From the NCBI GenBank assembly GCA_000708835.1, contig DF237242.1:1-64000 (forward strand): 64,000 nt of DNA, read 5' to 3'. The notes under the pieces were generated by a model. That model saw only the letters and a program-made list of their open reading frames with translations. It had not been told where the DNA came from and made no database searches. A program made the translations under genes and the position numbers. Below, piece by piece: positions 10,266 to 21,300 of this stretch. Every line of letters starts with the position of its first letter. Positions within the stretch are counted from its first letter, which is position 1. Origin of the DNA: Klebsormidium nitens. Taxonomy: Eukaryota; Streptophyta; Klebsormidiophyceae; Klebsormidiales; Klebsormidiaceae.

Positions 10266-10568
10266 TCAATCATGAAAGGCAAATTGACATGGTAACGTCG
10301 TTTGCTTGGGTTCGCAAGGCAACTCGAAATGATTTCTCTCTTTGATAAGTTGTGCATCTAGAAGCTTCTTTATGGTACTTGCTCGTACTATCTTTCCTTG
10401 CTTGTATCGATTGAGAGCCTTCTTCAAACACACCACATCTTTGTTCGAGTCGTAATATCGTTTTGACCCTTTACGAAACAATTCCGGATGCTTGTATCGA
10501 TACTCCTTCTCATACATGCGCCTATGTGTGGTGGTGGATTGTGGTGGAGCCTTGCAAGAAGCCATCAT
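10266..10568 (-). CDS. Small basic protein of virophage/PLV type, 100 aa
   Basis: The start MMASCKAPP is used. The core reads YEKEYRYKHPELFRKGSKRY, then YDSNKDVVCLKKALNRYKQG and ASTIKKLLDAQL. Short proteins rich in Tyr/Lys with 'Y.....P......K.YY..N', followed by 'YKKGK' and a C-terminal helix, are frequent in giant viruses, virophages and polinton-like elements; their role is not established. The gene lies 114 bases upstream of the primase-helicase in the same orientation, so the two may form one transcription unit, with this ORF first. The family assignment rests on pattern alone. Confidence 0.5.
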   Translation of the reverse strand: MMASCKAPPQSTTTHRRMYEKEYRYKHPELFRKGSKRYYDSNKDVVCLKKALNRYKQGKIVRASTIKKLLDAQLIKERNHFELPCEPKQTTLPCQFAFHD

Positions 10569-10744
10569 TATAGAAGTAACACTAGATGAAACAACATGGA
10601 GATTCGACGAGAAGAATCTACCACGTGTACCACCTCGAGCGGGGGTTTTTCTTCAAAATATTTCTTGGTGTCGGATGTTCTCTGGCAACTCAAAAGATGG
10701 TGGGACAGGTGGTACGATGGTATGTATGATTGTTTATCTAGTAG

Positions 10745-10800
10745 AATATGCTTGTATGTATTATACTATATATATATATAGTATATATATATAATATAGG
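10745..10800. repeat. AT dinucleotide microsatellite
   Basis: Long (TA)n runs interrupted by AG and AA, flanked on the right by two GGTGGTACA motifs. It marks the right side of the AT-rich virus-like block, just upstream of the small basic ORF. Confidence 0.9.
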
Positions 10801-11012
10801 TGGTACAAAGGTGGTACAGAAAGATTGGTTCTTAGCTTCCCACACAATTCACAAAACAACATGATAAAATCGCAAAAGACATTGCAAGAGAGAACCCGGC
10901 CTGGCTTCGAGATCAATATGATAAAGATCTTCGAAGAGCGTCAGATGGATATTTGAGCTAGAAGCTACTACAAGCATTTGATATAACTCGTTAGCATCAC
11001 ATAGACCACGAA

Positions 11013-14000
11013 TCAATAATTTAGCAAACGAACCCTGACTGCAGGGGTCCACCTATCAGCTCTGCCGGCAATAAGAATCTTTGCATCATCTACCCTCGTC
11101 AACTTAGCGTTTCTACCCGATATAAGGTTTGGAAGAATGATCATATATGCATCTAAACTAGAATACCAGCCTAACGTTTTGAAGCTTATTAAGAACGAGT
11201 TGCAACTCTCAACGGCAGATGTGTTCACCCATCTTACTGGGTCGTAGTAATCTGGGTTAAAGGATGGCCCGCACTTGTGTGCTTCACCGCACCCGGTTTT
11301 TTGGAAGTGAAATCTGCACACACACAAAGAAGCCAAGGTTATAGATGCTTGCACTAGCAGTATCAATAATCATCTCTCTCGAATGCAGTATTGCCTTGGG
11401 TACTCTGTCTAGATACCGTTTGTGAAAGGACTGGCTTCTTACAGCCAGATGCTCATGCATGAAACGTGTCAAGCGCTTGGGTAGGTTGTCTCAAACAAAG
11501 TACAGGCATTATTTTAGTAAGACGTTGCCTAGCAGATTATAACTCACCTGTCGACCAGAAACCGTACATCAGCAAAGAACGCCGGCTCGCGGCGCATGCA
11601 GTAGGCGTGCAGCTTGCAGGCATTGTCGTAGATCAAGTAGCGAGGAAGGTGGTGCCGGTGCAGGCGCGTGTAAAGAACCGTAAAAGGATCACGCGGAGAC
11701 TCCCCTCGCAGCATCACATGGAATCCATAGATTACTCGGTGGGGGCAGCAGAACACAAAGCCCCCCTTGGTGTGTTGCTGAAGCCTTTTGGCGGACTTGC
11801 TTCCGCTTTCAGCGGCAATCTTGGCATCGAACGCCCCCACCGTGAGTCCGGTCTTACACCGATGCTCCTCGCTCCGATCCACCGACGTGCCCAGCTCGTC
11901 CTCAAAAGGCTTGTACTGAGGAGTAGGTCGTAACTGTTCCCATCCGGGCAAAGGGTAGCAGCCTAATGCTCGTTGCTCTTGTCCGAAGGGATGGTTTGGA
12001 GGGAGGGATTGGGGAAGGTTTCCGTCCGGTTGCAAGCCCAGGCGCTCATTCAAAAGCACGCTCTCTGCTTGGTTGAGAGGGTATACCTCCGGGGGCGGGG
12101 GTTTTAAAGTCTCGACTCCTGGAAGCAGCATGTTTGCTCGGGCCTTCCAAAATGCATAAGCTTGCTGCCGGTCATCGTTCCACCATGCCCCCGGCTCTGA
12201 CATGCGAGACCGTTCCAGCCAAACACAGAGGTCGAGCCCTTCAACTGCCGAGTGCGCCCAACCAGCCCGGCCCACCCCAAGCCCCACTGCCCCGCGGCCA
12301 AAAAGAGTTAGCCGGTACAAATGGTGGAGCGCCGGCAGGAAGTAGGTGGGAAAGAAGTCACCAGAGTGATCGAGCAGGCGCCGAAGAATGGGGGCATGCT
12401 CTGCTAGGATCACCTTATTCCCCGCACTAGCAGCTTCCCCGAGCAGCATTTTTCTGACCACACCAAGCGCCAAACCGTGCCGGATAGGGTTGCTGTCATC
12501 CGAGACCCCGAAAGGTGCCCCTAACCCGTAGAGAACCTCTCTCCACTGCTTAGGACACCTGATGGGCTGGTGGCCGCCACCCGCAATCACCTCCGCCTCT
12601 ATGCCCTCAAGTAATGTGAGGACCGCTCGGTTCTTCAATCTGATTTGGCCGATCTGGTCGGTGAGGATCCGACGCCTCCAATGAAAGAGCATCGGGTCTT
12701 CATCTTCGCCATAGTCGGTGATCCTCATAAAATCGGACACGACCTCCACATCGTCTCGCTCTAGCGCCACCTAGCATGATATCAAGAATCTTGATCAATT
12801 CTTTTAGATTACGGATCCCGTTAACCAGAGTCTGAAACATCAAGGCTCTGCAAAAGACTTGTGTCGTGAAGGAAGTTCGAGGAGGAAGGCGTCTACCCGG
12901 TAGATGGCTTGGCAAAGTTCCCAGGACGAGGGCAGATTGACACGCCGGTTACTGATGCGAGGGGCAGTCAATGGCGCTGAGGGCTCAAAAAAAGCACATC
13001 TCTTTCAGAGTTCAATGGGCTTTGCTGCCGTTATTGGGACGGTGAATCCGTCAAGGACCTGGAGGGACCTTGCCAAACGGTTTTGAGGAGGAAGAGTTAC
13101 ACTTTGCGTATTCCCTGAAAAAGTTCCCAGGGCGAGGGCGTAGAAAATCTGGTCCGAACTATCTAAACGCTTTGTGAGCGAAGGTATCGGGTCGTCCTAC
13201 ACCTTCTCGGGGCACGGGCAAGTTCCCAAGGCAAGGGCAGAACGACACGACGGTTACGAACGCGAGGGGCGTGGCCACCATCATCATTAGTCTGGGCGGT
13301 CCACGCGCCGCAAAGTTTTGCAGAAGTTTGCCAACATTGTCCGGCAATGCATGTGAAATCAGAACAGCTTCACAAGGGAGGAAAGACTTCAAAGAACCGG
13401 CCCTCCAAAATCTTTATAATCCCCACTCACCAGGAGTTCGTCGTACTCTTTGTTGCAGAGAGGATCTCCGGGATGATGCTGGCTAAACCTTGCCAGAAGC
13501 GCCCGCACTTCAGGTTGGTGAACCAGCCGACGCTTGAGTCCATGTCCATCTAGTGCCACAGAGCAGAAATTGGTACCCGCCTCCATTGTTTTCACAACCG
13601 GCGCGCCGGCCTCATCTCGGCTGGGCGCAGTGAAAGGCCTCACCTGACAAAAAAGTGCACTTGCATGGGATGTATAATGTACACTAGAAGCTAGACCAGA
13701 GCCGATTTGGGTATCCGCAGATGGTTGGCTTTGCTACAACAACGGAAGATCGGGACAAACCTGAAAAGGACAGAAGAATTGTGCAATAGAAGTCAGCTTT
13801 TTGAAGAACAACCCATGCAAATCACAGACAGATGGAGACATGGAGATTCAAAAGGCGGGAATTTAAGCTCTCACCCCCTCCGTGCTCGTACCAGCCAAAC
13901 CCCCCTTTTGCCGGCCCCCGTCAGCACACGCAAGCCCTGCGATTCCGTCGCAGAGCATCACCTCCGGATGAATGCCACATATGCTGCAACACTCTAGAAT

Positions 14001-17000
14001 TGAGCGGCCGCAGAGACGGAAGAAGGCCAAACTGGCCTTGCGCCAGCTCTCCTCCGACAACGATACGCCCCCAGGACTATAGAGCCGGCGAACCTCCTGT
14101 TCGCTGGCAATCAGGGCGTTGGTGGCGGAGCCCGTATTTTGAATAATCCGAAGTAGCCGCTGGCAAGATTCCTGCGTGACGATCACGTTTCTGGTCCACG
14201 TGTACAGCCCCAGTGACTCGCCGTTGTAGTAGATGGTGTGGGCCTCCGGGCAGGCGCAGCAGTAGATTCGGGTTTTGACCTGCAGGAGCATGTCAAAGAA
14301 TTGTTCAAATAAAGATATTGCCATTTCAAACACCAGAAAGTTTGAAAAACACTGGAGAGCATGCACTGAGTCTCTAGACTCGCTCATTTCCACCGGAGGT
14401 TTGTTATGGTGTCCCTGGTGTCCTTGGTGTCCCAAATGTCCATGTCCATGTCCAACTTCTCGGTCGAGCTCAAAAGTAACATGTTGCAAACACAGTCTCT
14501 AGAATACTCATTTCGACTGGAGATTTTCTTATGATGTCCTTGGTGTTCTTGGTGTCCCAAGTGTCCATGTGTCCCAAGAGCCATTTGAAGAAACTTACTT
14601 GTTGCTCTGAGCTCACCTCTTGCGACCAGGCCAGTGAGTGGATGTGGGCACTCTGATCCAAGCCCTTCCAAGTTGTCCCGCAAGGGGGCCTCTCCTTCGG
14701 GCAAGGTGCGCACAAACAACCCATGTTGCTCAAGTCCTCGAAGTCCGGGGCCCCAAGCTGGCTAACCGTCCGTGGTCGTTTTAGCAACAACACAAGGGGG
14801 TCATGCACCTCCCAGCTGTCCGTTGAACGCACTCGCTTTGGGATCTCCACCTGGACGCCCTCAGCGCTCTGTGGCATGACCGGAGCCACGCGATGGCCCA
14901 TGTCGCTATGTGTGCATGTCGTGCTTGGGCAAACACAGCTTGCGCAGACCCTGACAAACCCTTGTACAGCATCCTTCCCAAGTTCGACTCTCTTGAAACC
15001 CGGTGCGTCCGCGACCCTTGCTTTTCCATTCCCCCTGTCTTCTCCACTGCTGACCCTGTGCTTCTCTGTCTCATCGCCGTCTAGTCCACCTCTACCCTCA
15101 CTACACTCTACTCTTTCTCTTTCCGCTTCCGCCGCCTTCTTCATTTTCTTCGACGCAAAGTATGACTTTGACCGCCCTTTTACGTGCCTGTCCGACCCTC
15201 TGATTGATGCCCCTTCCTCCGATTCGGTTCTTTGCCGCTTTCTGGATTGCCACACCCTCCTGGGCCTCTGGGCCCCCCGAGCAGCAGACGTCGGCGCAAG
15301 GGGCACGTTCCAAAACAAAACCACCAAATAACCCCGGGCTTTGCTTGCAAAAGCACGACTCGCCATTACAGACCGCTGGCTCGTGTTGACCATTAGCAGC
15401 GGCTAGCTGGAAAAGGTACTTCTCGAGTTCCAGCATGCCATCTGCTGGCACCCCCGCTGGCGCCGCCTTACTTCTACTTTGAGGGGTTTCCAGGGAAGGC
15501 GCCTCTTTACTACCGTCCGTGGGCAACTCCCATTCTCTCCGCAGTATCCAACTCTCAGCCTGCTTCAGCTGTTCGACCCCGAGTAGAACCCCTTCAACCG
15601 ATTCTACCCCTTCTCGTTTCTGCAGGCAGCTCTTCACCGCGTTAATGTGACCGCAGTCTGCTGTGGGGCTGCACCCACTCTGTCTGCCCTCACAATACCA
15701 TTTGGACTCCGCGCTTTCATCAAAGTGCACCATCGACCGCTTTGGAGAGGGAGACCCTGCGTTCCATGTGACTGCAAAAACTCTCTCCGTTCCCCGAGCG
15801 CATGGCACTTCCACCACTTGCCGCCCCTTTTGAAGCAGTAGATGAGTGCTCTGTCGTCGCCTCTCGACGGCCGCCTCTAACACAAGCTTGTGCACGCAAA
15901 CGGCCCCGGATCCCAGCCGTCCCCGGTCACATGTGCAGCTGGGCTCTCCGGTTGTATCCCAATACACTGTCTCCAGCAAAGCTCTACTCTTGCTAGGGCG
16001 CCCAAGTGGCTTGGCTCTGCCATAGTTGTGGTTCCAAGCGGTCATAAGGTAGACCCCGCAGCTGCCCACGTCTCCACCGGACTCTTCCGGCATCCCGACG
16101 TTATAGATCTGGCACGTGCCTTTTGAGAACCCGGCTAGATAATGAACTGCTTGTGTGGTGAGGGTTGGACGTCCTTCTGGGTCACGTTGAGCGCTAGTCT
16201 CCAAGGGATTGACACGTGCCTTGGACTGCAGGAACGATAAAACCCACTCAGCAGCCCAATTCAAGTGCCTTCAGCTCCCGGTCCAAATTTGCTACATGCT
16301 ATTGTCAATGGAAGAATTTTCCCACAAAATGCCTGCAGCCCAGCATTCAAAACAAGCAGACGGTCCGGTGATGCAATGCACATCCTGTCAGTTTGACGGC
16401 GAGTCATTTATTGTGACCCAGCGCAACAGCACCGAATTCATCATTGGGTCATCAACTGTCCGAATGCTGCAATTGACTATAGCAAACTAGCTTTTAGAAC
16501 TCTGCAATCGAAATCACAAGATGCGCACAGAAGACTAACACTTACCGGCAAGCTGCGCTGAACATTTCCAGCGACGCGACCCCTGTTTAGCGCAGACTCA
16601 GCGGCTGTTTTTGCTTTCTTTCCCGTGACCTTGGCTTTGTCCTCTGCATTCTGTCTCTGAATGTCTACAACCTGCTCGGCTGACAAGACCTTGACTTGCG
16701 TCCATGCGTCTTGTTTTGTAGCGCGCTTAAACCATTCTTCCGGCAATGTGCCAAGCTGAACGATAGTGACCGATGTTTCCGTTACTTGCACAGTTCCAAC
16801 CCAGCGTTCAATGCATCCAAGGCAGATCGGCTGTGACTTGATCTTGCACTTGATATCGGAGCCGGATATAGCAAAGCCTGCGAGCTGCGCTTTGATCTGA
16901 GACTTCCGGAATGATATGCACATGCCCTCTCTATGCGATTTCAACAGGGCTTGCTTGCAACAAATGCACTTGCAGGCAATCTCTGCAGGGTCAAGTTTAG

Positions 17001-17098
17001 CTGGGTCTACTATGTACTTTCCCCGTTGAACCAGATTCCAATCTGAAGGAATAATGCGCTCTCTCCACCTGCTTGCTCCATCCCGACCAGCCCCCGGT
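11013..17098 (-). CDS. KDZ-type transposase gene with SWIM and cysteine-cluster domains, multi-exon
   Basis: Segments in coding order: 17098-16546 (Cys-rich CKCICC, CLGCIERW), 16225 to about 15250 (SWIM zinc finger CTCDRGRLGSGAVCVHK, then Cys clusters CNGESCFC and CADVCC), about 15300-14617 (other frame; CLCAPCPKERPPC), about 14363-13880 (CxC5/CxC6-like: IYCCACPEA, YYNGESLGLYTW, ECCSICG, CDG), about 13643-13426 (VRPFTAPSRDEA) and about 12770-11548 (catalytic domain with IYDNACKLHAYC and FADVRFLVDR). The last is 11313-11013, opening FHFQKTGC. The 11548/11313 junction completes the KDZ motif FLVDRFHF with correct phase (AG+A = Arg). These cut-and-paste transposases mobilise large DNA elements. 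A frame change at about 15250-15300 suggests an extra intron or damage. Terminal inverted repeats were not found. Family call firm; exon limits partly approximate. Confidence 0.75.
12903..13275. repeat. Three-copy degenerate repeat in KDZ intron
   Basis: The motif AAGTTCCCAGGGCGAGGGC or a variant recurs at about 12914, 13120 and 13210. In the outer two copies it is followed by AGA-TTGACACG/ACGACACG, CGGTTAC and GCGAGGGGC. It lies wholly between the 13426 and 12770 exon edges of the KDZ gene. Its origin is unknown. Confidence 0.6.
14365..14580. repeat. Minisatellite in KDZ intron (same unit as 1304-1585)
   Basis: Two units begin TTATGGTGTCCCTGGTGTCC (14403) and TTATGATGTCCTTGGTGTTC (14528), each followed by TTGGTGTCCCAA. 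A spacer unit contains AGTCTCTAGAAT and CGACTGGAGA, exactly as at 1418-1432. The plus-strand orientation is the same in both loci, so the array is antisense to the KDZ gene but sense to the D5 gene. Confidence 0.85.
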
Positions 17099-18385
17099 GC
17101 TCAAGTGGACTTGGAAATTGCCCGGATGATTCTTGACAGATGTCCGAATTGGAGCTCGTCGAACGCAATTTGGTGAAAGTATGGGATTATTGGAATATGA
17201 CATTCCCTATATACGCTCCTAAAAAGCAAACTCGGGGCCAACTCGGGCACCCTCGGAACGCACCGCTTCGATGCACCGACCAGGTCGTCGGTTGGGCCGG
17301 CTCGAGCCACGTGGTAGTACATGGGAAGCCAAGTTGTGCCCCTAAATTGTCGTCAAGATCCATAGAACATGCTTCGGGGGACGGTAACGGAAATCCTCTT
17401 CGGTACTATGCTAGAGAATTATGGCAGCTGCCGGTAAATTATCAGATTGATGCTGCTCGGCCGTCCGATATGCCCCGCGTTGAAAGCAATGGCTACGATG
17501 GCCCAAAAAAATGCCAACGATCTCTTGGTGACCTCGCAAACCCTGCTGCAGGGGCGCCATTTCGCGGACGACACATGTGATGGACGGTTCACAATGGACC
17601 ACGGTCCCGGTCCAATCATATACATGTTTAGTTTTACGGTTTACCGCGAGGTTACCGCAAGGTCACGGCCGCCCACGGGGTCGGTCACGCGGGTTCGGTT
17701 TGGTCGGAAGAACGTTCCAACTTCCTGATCCCCCGCTCTAGTGGGCCTCAGGCTCTGGCCGGAGGACCAGAAGAACCGGTAGGACGGCCACTGAGCGGGC
17801 GTAACATGATGAAATATTGAACGGTTATAGTGAGGTTTGCGTCAACCAGGATCATGATACCGAACAATTTCTAACCTAAGTACAGCCGAGATCGAAACGC
17901 CGGGTCATGCGGTAGGTTCAAGTTGGTGTGGCCCCGGCACAGGCCCTGCACACTCCGAGTGCAGGCTCTTGCAACTCCGATACTCTAGAGCTGTTGTCAT
18001 TGTAAGCGATCGCATTGCATGGTTTTGTCAGGCGCATCCGCAATACCCGTGCCAGTGCAATGCGCAATGAGCACCCAAGCAACACCCAGTTGCTTGTGGC
18101 ATGTCGGCTTGGGCACTTAATGAGGTTCATCGGTGAAGACCAACTGTGCCCGTCACTGTACTCAAATAATGTATCTATGTTCATAGAGCTGTCAAGCTCG
18201 TTGCAACTTCTCGCATTGCTACGTCCTCTCCGAGACCTCTTCCTAACGAATACTGACTGAAAACACTCTCGAATGTGAAAGTTTACCTTGAATACCAAGA
18301 AAGTACTGACTACTCATGTCCGACAAAGCTTGTGCAAAAACAATGACTATGCAAGCGGTGCGGCAAACCATGGTTACCTATGTCT
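17099..18385. other. Intergenic, no recognisable gene
   Basis: Only short ORFs without family signals lie between the 5' end of the KDZ gene and the 3' end of RIBA. A 126-aa minus-strand frame (17918-18298) has no recognisable motif. Part of this stretch probably holds the KDZ promoter and the RIBA 3' untranslated region. Confidence 0.6.
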
Positions 18386-21300
18386 TTAGGAAGGCGGGTT
18401 TAAACTCTCATCGTCACTGTTGTATTGCGCAAGTCGCTGGATTTGGGATTCTAGGCTTTTTGACTCTCCATAGAAATGGCCCATCTTTATCCTTTTAGTC
18501 GTCATGTACCGCTCGTTGTCAGCGTTGATGGGTCCCGTGACTGGAACTCGTTCAGTGATCGCAAGGCCATAACCCTGCGATTGAAGATTGAAGGTTTCAG
18601 AATGACTTCCACCGCCCTTTCACGCTTCAAGTGCGTACACCTTAGGATATGACAAACCCACGCATTCGCAAACCCCTCTTTCTTAGTGTTACACACAGAA
18701 ATTTCTTCTGCGACGTAAACTAGAAACAAACCAGAGAGGAAGTAGACAAGCAATTTCGAACTTATTAAAGAGACTGACGTCAGAAATAAAGGTCTGACAT
18801 GCACACACAATTTCCCTTTGTTTATTCCTCTCTCACGTTCAGACCAAGCCAAAGCGAGCCTTAACAGAGATGCACAAACGGGGCAGCCAGGCTCAAGAAA
18901 GATGCACAGAGAAGGCAGCCATAAGGGAGATGATCGCGTAAGGGGGGGCTGTCGGTCAATAGCAGATGGCTCACCCGAAGTCCCTGGAACTTAGCAGGAT
19001 TGTTCGTCATCAACCTCATCGTACGGACGCCGATGTCTCTGCAAGCACGGGCATGCCACGTCAGCGGGGATATGTAGCTAAGTGCGACGCCACATGAGCA
19101 GATGTTTTGCTGGACGCAATGAAGGAGCGAGGGCAAAGGAACCACGCACAGATGCTCTGACAGGTGAAGTCAAAATCCATCAAGGAAAAAAGCCTCGTTG
19201 CTTCTTAAGGGACAACTTTCTGGCAGGCATCTGAAGAGGCACCCTGCACTTCTTAGGTTGGACCCTTCGCAGACACAAGCCTGCATCAATCAAAACACTC
19301 GCAATGGACTTCGCCGGTCTCAAAAACAATGTGAAGCCTACATTTCGACAACACAGACGGCTCATCCACTTCAACTCAACGAGACATTGGAGGCTGCCTC
19401 TTGCTGCGGCAATATTATTGCGGAACCAAGACCGTAAAACGACTACTCGTGGCAGGTCCGCTTATATGGGAGTCCCTGACATCAGCGTGACTCTTCGATT
19501 TTCGAATTCCAGGCACATATGGACCTTCAGACGAGGGGCCGATGGTCTCATCCTGATTTACACAATCCCAGATAATGATAGCACACCAACAGAATTAGTT
19601 CTCACCGCAGTATATGCGCGCCGACTCCATATTCTCGAGAGTCGATGGGCAGCCCCAGATCCACGTTCGCTTCCACGGTGTCCCTGCCCTTATCTTGCAG
19701 ATTATACGCCAGCAGTTTGTGGCCTAACCCAATTCCCCGCCCCTCCTGACCCCGCAAGTATACCACCACGCCCCGGCCCGCCTCCTCAATCTTCCGCAGC
19801 GCTAGATGCAACTGAAAAACGAGAAGGAAAGAACGATGAGCGAAGTCACAATTGTGTAGGAAGTCAGACTCTGCATTTCGAGTGGAGGAGTGCATGTGAT
19901 AAAGGCGAGAGGTGGATTCTTAGGGGGGAGTGAAGTCCTAGCATGATCGAACGTGTGAATCCATGGAGGGGCACACGGTCTCCGTCCTATGTGGTACTCA
20001 GAAAGCGCTCAACCCTTTGCCGCTACAGGACGGAAAGACTAGTCTTCAAGTGAGGAGGTCGGACCCCTTTTCCGCAGACGCAGGACCCGCTTTGGCTCGA
20101 AAACGAAGATGACAAGAGAACGCTATGAGAACACAGGCCCGTAGGAATGTATCTGATTGCAATGGTCGCAGCGCCAGCTCGCAAAGATATCCCCCGGAAG
20201 ACACTTGCCTTCCAACTACAAGGGGGCTCCAAATTAGCCGAGGGCTTGAAGGTATCACAAGAAAGAGCGCACTAACAACCACCGCTCAACAAAACATACC
20301 TGATTGCCACAATCGCATCGCCGGCTCGCAAAGATGTCGCCCGTGAGGCACTCGCTGTGCACTCGCACCAGCACGTTCAGCCCGTCCCCAATGTCACCCT
20401 TCACGATCGCCGTGTGCTCGATGCCATCGATCTTGGACCGGTACGCATACGCCTGAAACCGTCCGAACTCGGTCGGCAGCCGCGCGACTGCGGTGCGCAC
20501 AACGAGCTGCTCCCGTTTCCGCTTGTACCGAACCAGGTCTGAGATGGAAATAAGGGGCAGGTTTTCCTTGGCCGCAAGCGCCTTGAGCTCCGGGAGGCGC
20601 GCCATGCCTAGTTTGTCCGCCGTGACCACCTCGCACAGCGCGCCGGCGGGAGGCAGCCCCGCAAGGTCCGCCAAGTCCACCGCCGCCTCCGTGTGGCCCG
20701 CCCGCTGCAGAAAACGACTGGCTGACATCAGCGACGCGGGTCGAACCAGCTTTTTCTCCTCGCCCCATTCCACTCAGGAGTGGACTCGGGGAGCATATCG
20801 TTTCGGCACAATTTCAAGGAAAGGCCCTGGAACCGCAGCTAAAAAGTGTGGTGCAACAGCCTTTTATTGACACACCGAGATCCGAAGGACAACATAGTGA
20901 AGAAACGAAGGGGGAACAGGAGATGCGAATCTTGAGAACCCCTTTTGTCACGTCATTCAAACAGCCAGACCCGAACCTTCTGACCAGAAAGCAGAGAAGG
21001 ATAAACGTCAAGAGAGGAACACTACTGGAGGGACAAACAAGCTAAACATCCGTATCTCCACCCCCTGTTCACTCTTCCGCAGCACAGAGCGAGTGTGCCT
21101 GAAAAGCGCAGAAGTTATTGAAGCCCGAAAAGGACATCCTCTCCAGGGAAGGGGGTAACGTGGCACACCTTGAGGACCCCCCCTTCCCGATACCGCAGCG
21201 GTAGAATGTGTCCCGGCCGCCGGAAGTGCTCTGGTTTTGAGTCGGGGTCACACAGGGCCCTGAGCGTGTTTGCGCGGTCGGAGGCAGAGATGCCGGTGGA

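Noticed and set aside
1304-14580. Introner-type mobile introns as explanation of the shared minisatellite
   Set aside because: The repeat lies in opposite orientation relative to its two host genes and does not span the intron ends, so it does not supply the splice sites.
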